Origin: Eledone cirrhosa
Taxonomy: Eukaryota; Mollusca; Cephalopoda; Octopoda; Eledonidae
Direction: 5' to 3'
Assembly (NCBI GenBank): GCA_964016885.1
Contig: OZ024743.1
Coordinates: forward strand, 17,222,999-17,286,998
DNA length: 64,000 nucleotides
Position numbers and translations under genes: made by a program. The notes beneath the pieces were generated by a model. That model saw nothing but the letters and a program-made list of their open reading frames with translations, was not told the DNA's origin and did no database searches. Shown here one piece after another: positions 46,499 through 58,518 of the stretch (position 1 is its first letter; each line of letters starts with the position of its first letter).

Positions 46499-48477
46499 TT
46501 ACCTTACTTCTCGTAGGGGAAGGACGGTTTTTCCATCCTTTTCACTGCTTGTGGCCTCCTCAGGAAGTATGTCCTTATAAATACTCCTGGAGAGTGCTTG
46601 TCGGAAGTCTCCGATGTCTTTGGGGAATTTTTGTTTTAGTGTCATGTACGTTTTCTGTGTGATGCGAGTGATTTGTATGTGTGGAGGTGGTGTGAATTTT
46701 GGGGTTTTTGTGTAGTCTTTTTCTGTGATGCTGGTGTTGTGTTGGATGTAGTGTAATAATTGCTTGTTGTTCAAATTTAATGCTGTGTAGTGTGTATCGT
46801 TTTGGTTGTTTTGTTTTGTTTGCGTTTGTTGTGGGTTTGTTTCTGTTTCGCATTTTGGTGACTTTTGTGGTGTAGGTGATGGTGGTGTTGGAGTTAATGA
46901 TGGTGATGGTGTTGGTGTTTGGGTTGATGGGGTTGGTGATGCTGGTATGGATGGTGGCATATCTGTCCTAACTTTTTTGTTTCTTAGTTTATTTGTTTCC
47001 CTCTGTATTTTGTTTTTGGAGGGGGAAGGAAGAGAATTTTTTCTTTTTTGGTTTCTTTTTTTTTTTCCGGATATCGTTTCCCACTCCTCGTCGTCACAAT
47101 CTGTCTCCAGTTGTGATAGGCCGGGGAGTGGAAAATCCTCCACAGGCGTTAGTTTTGGTTGTGGCATGGTGGATGGTGTAGGCGCTGGTGCTAGTTCTGA
47201 AGCGTTGGGTGGTGGTGGTGTTGGTTTTGCTGGTGGTGGTGGTGGTGTTGGTTTTGCTACTGTTGCTGGGGTTGTTGTTGTTATAGTTGCTTATGTTGTT
47301 GCTGCTACAGTTGTTGCTGCCATCTCTGCTACTGGTTGTGTTGATGGTTGTGTCACTGGGGTGGGTAGGAGAGGTGGCCTCAACCTTTTAGCCTGAGGGC
47401 AGAAAGCCCTTAGGTGGGTTCCTTCACCACAAACGGCACACCTAGGTCTTCTGCCCTCGACAATTACCGTGAGGTGGCTGCCGTCAGTGAGGTCTATTAC
47501 CTCTGGAATCTCCTCAATGCTTTTTTGGTCTGCTTGGATCAGGAGCTCCATCCCAGATCCGGACCAGTTCTCCTGCTTTTCTTTTGCTATTGCTATTATT
47601 TTTGTGTTGGCTTCGATGCCGGCGAGGACGGCCGCTATTAGCCAGGGAATTTCGATGGCCGGTGGAACGTGGGTCACCCTGATCTTTACGAGTATCTGGC
47701 CACAATAGCTTGGGACGAGTGTGAAGTCGTCACTTCTTAATGGGGCCATGGAGTGTTCTCTAGCCTCCTCTGGTGTTTCAAAGAACACGTCCACGGTTCC
47801 ATACTTTTGCCCACGTCTGATGTGGGTTTTTCTTGCCCACACATGTCCCAAAGCTTTTTGGATTTGGGACTCGGATGCCCGCACCACTCGGCGCGATTTT
47901 ACATTTATTGTTCTATACGACACGGTGCATAGGCGCCGATGCTCCATTTTATTAGGTAGGGGTGGGGGGGGGGGCTGACCCTGTACCCATCTTTCTTTAC
48001 CATTTGTTTGGCATTTTCTAAATCCTCCTGAGTTACCGTAAATGCTTCGAACGGTTTTGCTACTCTGGCGAAACTGAGGGTCGGTTTTATAATGTCATTG
48101 TTGTTGTTGTTGCTATCGTTATTTGTGTTAATATTAATTTTAGTTTCAGTTGTGGTGGTGATGACGTCAGTCAGCTTTGGTGGGGAAGAGTCCATTTTTC
48201 TTGATTTCATTTCGACATCACGAGTTAACTTATTTTTTTCTTCTTTTATTTCTGTTGTCGCGGTGGTGGTGGGGGTGGTGGTGGAGGCTTTAACACCTGC
48301 CGTCATTGGTAATGGCGGGAAATTAATGTCTGCCTGAGACAAATTTAAAATATTGCTAGTGCTTATATTTTTTTTAGTGTTGGCAAACGTAGTAACATAT
48401 ACAATGGTGGTATCGGTGTGAGGTGTTAATTTGTGAGAAAGGCTTTCAGCTGCTTCGTGCAGAGGTGAATAAGCCAT
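46499..48477 (-). pseudogene. LINE 2 ORF1: CCHC protein, two lesions
   Basis: ATG at 48477 (MAYSPLHEAAESLSHKL). The frame breaks in a long C run at about 47960-47970, inside a Pro-rich segment, and continues in another frame from 47947. The middle domain (GQKYGTVDVFFETPEEAREH) and knuckle CAVCGEGTHLRAFC (about 47440) follow. A single in-frame TAA at 47293-47291 interrupts a low-complexity Ala/Thr region. The C-terminal part (47167-46499) holds a basic segment, a Pro/Thr/Ser linker and FPKDIGDFRQAL. Two small lesions separate this from an intact ORF1. Confidence 0.75.
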
Positions 48478-48519
48478 TTTTTTTCAAAGAAATTTTTGAT
48501 AATAATAAAAGTTAAAATG

Positions 48520-48537
48520 TTGGGCACAAGGCCCCAA
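48520..48537 (-). other. LINE 2 leader hairpin
   Basis: Element strand TTGGG and CCCAA close a loop containing CCTTGT. The sequence GGGGCCTTGTGCCC resembles the GGCCTTGTGCC of the SINE tail. Confidence 0.5.
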
Positions 48538-48684
48538 TCATTTTGGGTGTCCTTTTCGGAAAACAATGTATGTGCGCTTATATATGGTTAATAATAAACA
48601 TTTTCCATAAATGGCAATTTTTAACAAACGGAAATAACAAACATTTGCGGAGCTCACGATGATACGATTTACTACGTAGGTCGC

Positions 48685-48685
48685 C

Positions 48686-48724
<39 letters not shown>
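48685..48724. repeat. (AAT)n tract shared by LINE 2 and LINE 3
   Basis: About 13 AAT units. It is the 5' boundary of LINE 2 and the 3' boundary of LINE 3, so the two lie head to tail with only this tract between them. Confidence 0.9.
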
Positions 48725-48725
<1 letters not shown>

Positions 48726-49166
48726 CTTTCTTTATTAACCACAAGGGTTTACATAAAGTAGACATTAAGGACAGTACAGGGCAATAAAGGACGGTACGAA
48801 TGGGCATTTCTGCGTGTAAAAAAAACAGAGGATGTAATACAAAATAACAATGAAAAATTCCCCAATAGGGAGGAGACTTGCGAGGGACATTTGTGGAGAA
48901 AGCCCATTAAAAGGCCACACAACCCTGACCACCAGGGCAAGTGCCCTCTCCCAGTTTCCACCTTTAATTTACAGACACATACTCAGAGTAGGCTAATTCA
49001 CTCAGGCCATACTTGCTTCTTTCACCCATCTTTCAACAAAATGCTGGGCAGAGAGCACTTCCCTCTCTACCCTGATTTTCCCTTTCAAATGAAATTTGAA
49101 AAAGTTAATCGGCATCACCGAAGAGGTAAGTGCTCGTCTTCAGACATTTCAAACGTGTCCACCATA

Positions 49167-52100
49167 CTATCTCTTTCGCCATGGCCACCAGACAGGTAAA
49201 AACTGCCTGCCCTTCCTGGCTAAAGGAAGAGGGCGGGCAATCCTCACGATGGACTCAGCTGATAGCTGGATCCGCCCTACACGTGACAGCAGGTGTTCGA
49301 CATAAACCCACAAGTCAGCAATGCTCGGACATTGGACGAGTTCGTGCAGGACGGATTCGTCGCCCTGCGCGCATCTCGGACATGCCCGGCTGACGGCGCC
49401 TCCATGCCTGTAGAGTTTATGCCGAACTGGCAAGGCTCCTCGGTAGCACTGCCAGACCAGAGATTTCTGGAAGTTGTCCATAGGTCCCGGTCCGAAAGTT
49501 CTACCGAAGAGATTGTCTAGTTGATTTTCATCGACGCCTAGAATTTCCCCAAGTACGTCGTCGCTCTTCCCCTCCACTAATCATCTATAGAACTCTGAGG
49601 TGGAGTTTCCACCGATCACATTGCCCGATTGGTCGAGGACTGTGAGCGCCTGAAAACATTCCAGTCTCCAGGCGCTCCCTCTCTGTCTTTGCTTGACCCA
49701 GGACTGCAGCCCCGTCAAGGAAATGAGCTGGGGAAATACGTGTCTAGCAAACGGCGAGCACACCTGATCAGCGTCGAGGAAGAGATGGAGATGTAGTATG
49801 AGCGCGTGTCTGCGCATCATCAGCCACGGCATTCCCAGCCCTCCACGTAGCGGGTGTTGACAGCAGATGGACAGCCTGACCATCGGAGCGCGTCCCTTCC
49901 ACAAAAAGCGAAAGAGCAAACGCTCCAGCGCAGTCAGGCGGGGCTTAGGTACGACGGTCAGGCGGTAGCAGATGACAAACGCGATGTACGCATTCGCCAC
50001 CTCCGCTCGACCTTTCGGGGATAGCTTCCTCTCCGCCCATTTCTGGGTGAGACAAGCCACCCTGCTCGTCACCGTGTCCCAGTTTGGAGGTCCGGACCGA
50101 ACCAGACCCCTAGCAATTTAACCGGTCCGTCTGTCCAGCGTCCGACGACGCTTTTGGACGGCATGAACGTGCCTCTCCAGGTGCCGAGCTGCAGGTCCAC
50201 TGACTTTTCCTGGTTGATCATTGCTCCTGTCACCGTTTCGTATTCTCTTAGTGTAGTGCCGATCGCCTCGATGTGTTTGGCTTTCGCCACCACTACGGTG
50301 ACATCGTCCGCATATGCTGACACGGAACTTCCGCATCCTAGTTCGCGGGGGACGCCCCTCAACGTCTCCAGTTTGTGCAGTAATGGCTCAAGAGTCAATA
50401 CGTACAAGAGGGACGAGAGGGGACATCCTTGGCGGACCGAGCGCATGAAGTTGAACGGTTCCGAAAGGTGAACGTTCACTCTCACCACAGAGCAGATGTC
50501 GCTGTGCATGGCAGTGATCCAGCCTCTGAAGACGGGCCCAATGCCAGCCGCCCTCAGGACTGCCGCTAGATAACGATAGTCGACCCTATCGAAAGCTTTC
50601 GACTGATCTAAATTAAACAACGACCCACCCGTGCCAGGTTCCCTAGCTACCCTCTCTACGATGTATCTTATTAGGTGGCGGTTGTCGTGGATGGATCTGT
50701 CAGAAATGGCGCATGTCTGAACCTCTCCCACCAGCCCACCAACGACAAGCGCCAGCCTCTTTGCTAGCACCTTGGCCAAAATCTTGAACTCTGTGTTTAG
50801 CAGAGTTATGGGCCTGAAATTATCTATGTTATGCCCTTTGTTCGGATCCTTTCTCAGCAGCCCCACCGCTCCTCGGCTCACAGAACTGGGAATTCTCCCG
50901 TTCTGTTGCCAGTCGCAGTATACGTCCACCAAGAGGTCTCCGAACAAGTCTGGCATCTGTACGTAAAGTTCATAGGGCAGACCATCCAAACCAGGCGATT
51001 TACCACTTGTGCAGCCAGTCATTGCCTCCCATACTTCAGCAGCTGTTATCGGCTTTTCGCAACACTCAGTGGCAGAGAGCCGCGGCAGTCCGTCGAGGTA
51101 GACACTAAAGTCCATCCCTCGACCCGGCCCACCGCTGCCCCCGAACTGCTGAGCGAAGTGTCGCTGAAAAGCTTCACACATTTGCCCGAGATCGAGTAGC
51201 ATGCGCACGTTGTGAACCACCAAAGACCGGATCGTGGCTTTGTTGCGACGACGCGCCTCCGCCACTCGGGCCCATTGAACGGCTTTCGTCCCCTCGTGTC
51301 TGAGAGCACGCACCCTAGCTCTGACAACGCAGCCTTCGTACTATGCATTGAAGAATTGGTCAAGGGCCAATTTCGCCGCAAGCTCGTCTAATGTTCTAAC
51401 TAGTTCTCCCTCTGATCTATTTTTCTCTATCGCTAAAGCCTTACTAAACCTAATGGATTCTATTATAATCGCTCTTTTCAGAGCAAACCACCACTTGTTG
51501 TTGACGATGACCCCCGTCAACGCCCGCTTAGCTAGTTCGCTAATCCGGTATCTGTAGGCCTTGTGCGCTGGTAAGGATGCGTTTAGCTTCCAGTAGCCGG
51601 GTCCTCGTCTATGAAGCCTATCTAAGTCAAGCACACAGATCACGAATTTGTGGTCCGTGTAGCTGACTATCTTGAATTGTGGACAGCCTATGCTAGACCT
51701 ATCTATTTCCCTACAAAATACACTATCTAGATATGATCTGGATGACCCAATGCGATTTGTCCAAGTCCACATTGGCACATTCGGGAAATCCAATCGGTAC
51801 CTGTCAGAGAGTTCAAAACGCCTGAGCAGGTTAGTGAGACTCTTGCCCCCTCCACCCCTATCCGCTAATCCCACACAGTCCCACAGCGTGTATCTAAGAT
51901 CCCGTTCCAGTCGCCCACTATCACTAAAGAGCAGGACGTTACAAGAAAGTTCTCCAGACGCCGGAAGAAATCAGGCCGCCCTGCTCCTGTCGGAGCATAG
52001 ACGGCCACTAGCCTTAAAGCTTGCCCGTCTCCGCTGGTAACGTCCAGCACCACCAACTTATCCTCTGGGTCCGTATGGCGAGATCCACACCTCTCCGAAA

Positions 52101-52329
52101 AAGCACAGCAACTCCTCCCCCCCGATCCAGGACGGCTGGGAGATGCGTACACATCGTAGCCGCCGAAGATCGGTGCGAAGGCCCGTGCTTCGGAGATTCT
52201 GGTCTCGCTGATGGCCGCTACATCTATGTTTAGAAACCGGAGGTCGTTGAGCAGGTGACCCTGCTTCCATGACGACCCCAAGCCACGCCCATTTATGCTG
52301 CCTATTCTGAGTGAGGTCATGTTTAACAT
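49167..52329 (-). pseudogene. LINE 3 ORF2: endonuclease-reverse transcriptase, few breaks
   Basis: Starts at 52329 or at the MTSLRIGSINGRGLG codon just inside. The frame shifts within the endonuclease (near 51870). The 414-codon opening 51313-50069 contains the RT with FNLDQSKAFDRVDY, RQGCPLSSLLYVLTLEPLL and AYADDVTVVV intact in one frame. An ~11-nt deletion near 50085 shifts the frame before the thumb. The C-terminal knuckle CPRCAQGDESVLHELVQC is near 49350. The RT core is the best preserved of the three copies. Confidence 0.85.
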
Positions 52330-52355
52330 AGAGTGGAAAAGATGAGAAAGACCTC

Positions 52356-54085
52356 TTACCGTACTTTTCGTAGAGGAAGGATGGTTTTTCCATCCATTTT
52401 CACTTGATCGTCTGGTGAAGGGACCGTTGAATCGTCCCTTCGGCTGGTCGTCGGCTCTTCTATGGGTATGTCCGAATATACTCTTCGGTTGAGAGTCCCT
52501 CCTAGGTCTCTGAAACCACCAACTGCGTTGGGGAATTTCGTTTTAATGTTTGTATATTGTTTCTGTGCTATTTTTAGCAGTCTTATATTAGTTGGCGTTT
52601 TGATTGGTGCTGGTATTATGTGGTCGTGCTGTGAAATGTCTGTGTGTTCAATTACGTAAGTCATTAGTTTCTTGTGTGTATTTATTGCCGTGCATTTGTT
52701 TTTATGGGGGTGGGGTGTGGTTCTGCTATTTTCATGTCGTTGTTGCTGGGTGTGTGTGTTTTGTTGTTGTGTTTGCGATGTTGGTGCTTGCGGTGGTGGT
52801 GTTGAAGATGTTGTTGTTGTTGGCGGTGGGGTTGTCGCCGGTGGTGATGGTGGTGCTAGTGTGGGTGGTGATGGTGTTGGTGATGTTGCTGCTGTGAGTC
52901 TCTTTGCCGTAGCCTTTACCCTTTTTTCATTTCTTTCCTCCCTTTTCGAAGGCGACGATGCGCTACTTCTGCGTTTGTGCCTTCTTAAGATTTTTTGCCA
53001 TACCTCTCCCACCTCACACTCCATGCCTGATTCTGTGAAGTCGGGGAGGGGTACCAGCTACACTCTTTCACTTGTTGTTGGTGATGTTTGCACTGGAGTC
53101 TCTGTTGCAGCTGCATTTGGTATTACTGTTGTTGTTGTTAATACTTCCACTGCTGCTGCTGTTTTTGATTTCCGTGGCGTGGGTATGGTTGCCACGGACC
53201 TATCGTTCCTGGTTGCCGCTTGTCCTGTTGCTGATAGCCGTGGAGTCGGTTTCGGAAGGAGGGGGGTTTCTCCTTTCTCAGGGTCTTCTCGATGCAGAAG
53301 GCCCTGAGGTGAGTCTTCGATCCACAGCGAAAGCATTTCGAGAGTTTGCGCTCAACAATTATGGGCAGTTGAGTCACGTTATCGAAGTCTATCACATCCG
53401 GGATAGCTTCGATGCACTCCCGGTTGGTTTGATTAACATCTCAATGGAGGTGCCGACCCAATCTTCTCTTACTTTTTTCTGTACTTGCAGTACAGTTGTT
53501 TTGTCCTCGATTCCGACGAGGACAGACGCGGCCAGCCAAGAAGGGGCCATCCTATGGGGCGTGGGTCAGTTTGACCCTCACAATTTTTTGCCCGCAGTAG
53601 GAGGGCACCAACACCATTTCCGCGCTCCTTAGGGTCACTAAGGATTGAGCCTTTGCCTACTGGGTTGTGGCAAAAAGCACGTCTACGGTGGCATATTTCT
53701 TGCCTCGGGTGATGTGCGTTTTCCGCTGCCACACAGACCCTAAGGCTTTTTTGTTTTTGAGCCTCTGTGGCTCTTTCAACCCTACGGGATTTTGTGCTTA
53801 CTGTACGGTACGTGACCGTACAGTGCTGTTGGATTTCGAAAAATTTCTCGGCTGCCTTGCAGATTACTCGGTAGTCCGATTTTCGTCATCCTCTTCTTCG
53901 CTTCCTCTAATTCCTCATTTGTTGTGAGGATGGTTTCCAGGTTCTTTGCGATACCTGCAAACGAGATTGGTTTTTCTTTGCTGCTGTTGTTGTTGTTGTT
54001 GTTGTTGTTGTCAGAGCTGCTGTTACTTTTGTTGTTGCTGCAGGTACTACGACTACTGAGGCCGCCGCTGTTGCTGTGGTTGTTG

Positions 54086-54116
<31 letters not shown>

Positions 54117-54490
54117 TGTTGCTAATGCTGTTGGTGTGTTTATGTTGGTGCTGATGCTGTTGCGGCTGCTACTGTTGTTTTCTTGTCACTGTTGCTGCTG
54201 CTGCTGTTATTACGGCTACTACTGCTATTATTCCTGACGTCAGACGAATGAAATGGGTTTTCGTATTTCCCCCACACCTTTTTCGTCGTTGTCGTCGTCG
54301 TCGTGGAGAAATCTTGCACGCTTTGCACGTGATTTTTCTTTTCTGGCGTCGCTTGCGAAAGAGAAGGGATTGAGAGAGACACATTTAGAGAAGGGAGGGA
54401 GAGAGACTATCTTCTCTCTGCTGTAGTGACGATTGAGGAAGAAGACGGAATGAGTGGGAATGACCTATGAAAATTCTTTTTCGTAGCCAT
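52356..54490 (-). pseudogene. LINE 3 ORF1, badly decayed or rapidly evolving
   Basis: The leader hairpins end just before an ATG at 54490 (MATKKNFHRSFPL), which stops after ~27 codons. Downstream frames show Asn/Ser/Gln-rich low-complexity sequence from GCA/ACA expansions (54000-54250), a middle domain in pieces, the knuckle CFRCGSKTHLRAFC (about 53320), a Pro/Thr linker and FPNAVGGFRDLG. The last ~14 codons (DGKTILPLRKVR) match LINE 2 again. Confidence 0.6.
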
Positions 54491-54513
54491 GTTGTTTTTT
54501 TGTTTAAAATAAA

Positions 54514-54566
54514 TATTGGGCACAAAACCCCAATAAGCGTTTATTTAACCCCGAAGGGCCAAATAA
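54514..54566 (-). other. LINE 3 leader double hairpin with UUCG loop
   Basis: Bases 54541-54566 form an 11-pair stem (two G-U pairs) closed by a UUCG tetraloop between CCC and GGG on the element strand. Bases 54514-54535 form TATTGGG with CCCAATA. Position and order match the LINE 1 leader although the sequences differ. Confidence 0.6.
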
Positions 54567-54705
54567 CGGGCAGAAAGGCCCATCTCACGAGGAGGAGGGT
54601 GTTTTTGTCTACAAGTTGGCCAAAGTTTTAAACAATTTACAATTGTTATAGCGGTCAAAATTTACAATACCTTACAGAGCCGAGCCTCCGTCAACCATAG
54701 CATTC

Positions 54706-54753
<48 letters not shown>
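54706..54753. repeat. (AAT)n tract at the 5' end of LINE 3
   Basis: About 16 AAT units. Confidence 0.9.
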
Positions 54754-54755
<2 letters not shown>

Positions 54756-54759
54756 TTCT

Positions 54760-57700
54760 GTCTGCAAGATGGCTTGCCGGAAATATCCTATTTTTTCATT
54801 TAGATTGGTCATTTATTGCTTTCTTCAATTGATACCATACATCCCTCATACATCCCTAGTGAAAGTTGGGTTGCACTAGGACCAATATTAAAAGATATTA
54901 TTAGATTCGTCCTTTTCCTTCATATACTATATATCGTCCATGTTTTGCAGATATGTTGCCAAAATAATTCTACCCGACGTAATCTCTTTTTTAAATACTT
55001 AAAGCACCAACCACAGTTTATTAATTATTTCATCGTCTGATGAAACATATAGAATTGAGTCAGTGATATTTCTTGAAGCGTGGTCTTATCTTTGCATGTG
55101 GCCTTGCAATAATGCATTGCGGTGTTGCGCGGAGGCCTTTTGAAATTTAGGTATGTTTTCATTTCCTCTATTGTAGTAGTGGATATAAGCTGATATTTCA
55201 GTTGCTCTACACGTTTGTTATCGCGGATATGCTATTATAATGACATGGTAGATAAATATGTTTAACATAAGCGCTACCTTCATAGACTTTCTTTTATGCA
55301 AGAGTATATCAACAAATGAATTTCAGTGAACGTGGTTTAGTAAAGTTGCATGTTTTAAGCAGTTATCGCTTAAAGAGTCTATGATTCCTGATATGTTAAT
55401 GGAAGGTTAAAGTTGTAATTGGAAATCAAATTTCATTAACCATTGTTATGAATATTGATGTATTTATACACATATTTCTACACGTTTGAGTGAGTTATAT
55501 TTAATATAATATATCCCTGAGTATAATTGTAACTGAAATGAGTAAGGTGATTAAGCGTAGTAATAAAATAAAAAGATGTGTATACTAGTTTTATTACTGG
55601 CACAAAACGTGTTCTTATATTCTTGCTATGCAGTACATAAAATACATAATGGGAGTAAAGATATTATTATATGCAATAAACATACACCAACCTCTCTATT
55701 AAGGAAAAAAATAATGTTTCGTTATGTAAAAGTATGTTTCTGCATGTTTGCCCTGTGTATGTGTTTTTCATTCGATGATGAAAAATTCAGAAATCTTTCC
55801 ACTGATTCTATCGCGGTATGAAAGAGAATTTGGTATGTAAATACCACAACTCAAAAAATTAATCATCGATCTCCACGTGTTTAAGATGTTGGTGAGTGCG
55901 CTACCTATAATACAGGACAAATTCGGTTGAAAAGGATTGAAGCGTATTGCTTCAAATGTAAACCAAAACAAATTTGAAATTGAAAATATGTGAAACCAAA
56001 ATGATGTATCAATACTATATTTCAATCATTAGAATAAATATTTTAGGAAATCGGATACGATGCACCTTCCAACGAACATAGTTAGCGGAATCGTCATTCA
56101 CTTATGGAACGGCAACAAATAACGAAACGTCATTGTTTATGTAACACACTATTTCAACGAATGGGTTAAATAATCGACCCGAGCAAAAGAAGTTTACAGA
56201 TATAGGAATTGAAATACGTTTTCCTACAAGGTATATTCAGGCAAGGAATATGGCAACGGAGATATTAAAGCTAACTAGGTTTAAGAGAGGGGAGGCCGTT
56301 GCGGGTATTTCGGCGTAAAACGAAGTCCTGCTCTATGCCTTAAATCAGGAGCTCGTCTTGTTTATTATCTTTAACGAAATGTGTATCTTTGAGAGTTGTA
56401 GAGACTATATTACTGATTTCCTATGTACACAGAAACCAACATCCTCTGATGAAAATGAGGTGCAACTATGAATGAATACTAACCACTCGAAGAAGCTGCT
56501 TAGCAGTGAAATTAAAGCGCTGAACAATGTCCAGGACTATGGGTATGATTAAAGTCATATGATACTAAAAAGGATTTATATCTGGGCTGATTAATGTGTT
56601 TTCGATATTCTAAATCTCTGAAAAGGTGTTAAAGATGAAACAAGACGAGTGCCTCCGATTATAGAGTAGTCTGCTCGTATGGCCACGCTGGTAATTTTTA
56701 AATTGTGTCTGACAGAGTGGTGTAGGGATATAGACAATGCAACCTAGCTTAACTACAGTCTATATTTCAGTCTATATTAACACAGCATTGCCAAGAGGCG
56801 TGTGCACGTTTCGAGGATATCGAAAAGCCATATGACCGTGTACGACGGTAGTGGTGTGAATGAGGCCGTATAATTAATCACACACACAGATGTATATATA
56901 TATATATGTATAAATATATGTATAAATATATATATATATATATATATATGAGTAATAATATTTTCGAATCAGCGAGCGAGTTTGAAATTATTATAAATGT
57001 AAGCTATCGCCGTATTTTGACTAAAGAAATTAAATAAATTATTTAGCGTGATAGTGGGGTTAAGAACCCTCGGAGAAATGGAAAACAAAGATTAGTATTG
57101 ACGTACATGGAACTCTGACACATCTTTGGTTATCCACAGCACTGTGCTACTATTTACACCAACACACCACGCGTATCTTTCCATTCAAATTAGAAGCTAT
57201 AATCTTAGCAACTGTAATGTCAAGTAATACTATTTCGATAACAAATTATCGTTATAGGTAATCCAGTTAATGGTTGGGAGTACTCTGCGTCGTGGATAGA
57301 TTCAACGTAAGGCTTTATTTGACTCAACAAGATGCTTGCATAGTTAGGCAGCGAGTTCGCGGGAATTCCTATGTAACATGATTGGCTATATATCTGTGAC
57401 TTTGTTTAGTTTGTGCTTATTATTAATAATCTCCTATTAGGTTGAGATGCAATTTGGGCAATATTGAGCTGCGCTTTCTAGCAACCAGCCCACTCGCCGT
57501 AAGCAACCAATCACATTATTTCTAATTTGACCACTGCCACATCACGATTCTTACCCATTTTGAATCTGTTTCTGGCGAGATCGCTTTGGTAAATTACCTG
57601 TCGTATGAGGTTGTTTCCTGACGAGTTCGAAACTCGAGATTTTATCCTTAATAGGATATCTCAGAACGCGAACGAAACCCCAGGGTAGAGACATAATCAT

Positions 57701-57950
57701 GGTAAGAGTGTACGCATTTCTTCTAACTTTAATTTTATACCTAATGGTGTATGGTGGACGGTATATTTAGTCGATTTCTACATGCTGTTGAAATGTTGGG
57801 TAAATATTCTATTGCGGTCGGACCCGAAGAGGCTGCTGTCGTTTATTTATCAAATATTTCTTCATAGGAGCCTTTATTCGTATAGCCTGGTCTAATTGAT
57901 TTTTATTTGGTTAACTATGCTAATTGTGAGAAGAAATGTTGTATATATAT
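54760..57950. other. AT-rich intergenic stretch
   Basis: Contains a small (TA)n cluster at 56889-56950. No supported gene or repeat family; ORFs of 74-85 codons show no domain. Confidence 0.5.
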
Positions 57951-57978
57951 ATTATCAAATGATTCTAGGTAAATATTT

Positions 57979-58273
<295 letters not shown>

Positions 58274-58481
58274 CCCTTGACCTACTGCAAAATCAAAACA
58301 CGGTTTTTTGCGAGGAATGAACCATGACATGAACTTACCGCCAAAAACACTTTCCTGGCCATGTTAGGAACACTCTTTTAGTTATTTATGCCCTTGAGAA
58401 GCCCATCCGGGCGAAACACACGCAGGTGCTGTTTTAAATAAACATGAATTAACGGTCTGTTCTCCTATTTCTTATTTTTCC

Positions 58482-58514
<33 letters not shown>

Positions 58515-58518
<4 letters not shown>

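Larger units (their letters stand above)
42825..48684 (-). mobile_element. L1/Tx1-like LINE, copy 2 (near full length, 5.9 kb)
   Basis: Same plan as copy 1. Its ORF2 half is very close to copy 3 (roughly one difference per 10-20 bases by eye), while its 5' UTR and most of ORF1 are clearly different. Bounded by (AAT)n on both sides; its 5' tract (48685-48724) is also the 3' tract of copy 3. Confidence 0.85.
48725..54705 (-). mobile_element. L1/Tx1-like LINE, copy 3 (near full length, 6.0 kb)
   Basis: Same strand and plan as copies 1 and 2, with (AAT)n at 48685-48724 and 54706-54753. The 3' hairpin (48737-48749) is identical to copy 2. ORF2 is close to copy 2; ORF1 and the 5' UTR are not. Confidence 0.85.

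Noticed and set aside
55038..55062. CTGATGAAAC motif
   Set aside because: No stem II followed by GAAA; likewise the CTGATGAAAA at 56450.
55576..55821. 81-codon ORF with a hydrophobic start, possible secreted peptide
   Set aside because: AT-rich region, no conserved motif, no promoter or splice context; treated as chance.
58390..58425. Hammerhead-like CTTGAGA, GCCC/GGGC, GAAAC segment
   Set aside because: The first core half does not match CUGANGA and no stem I partner is visible; at most a relic.
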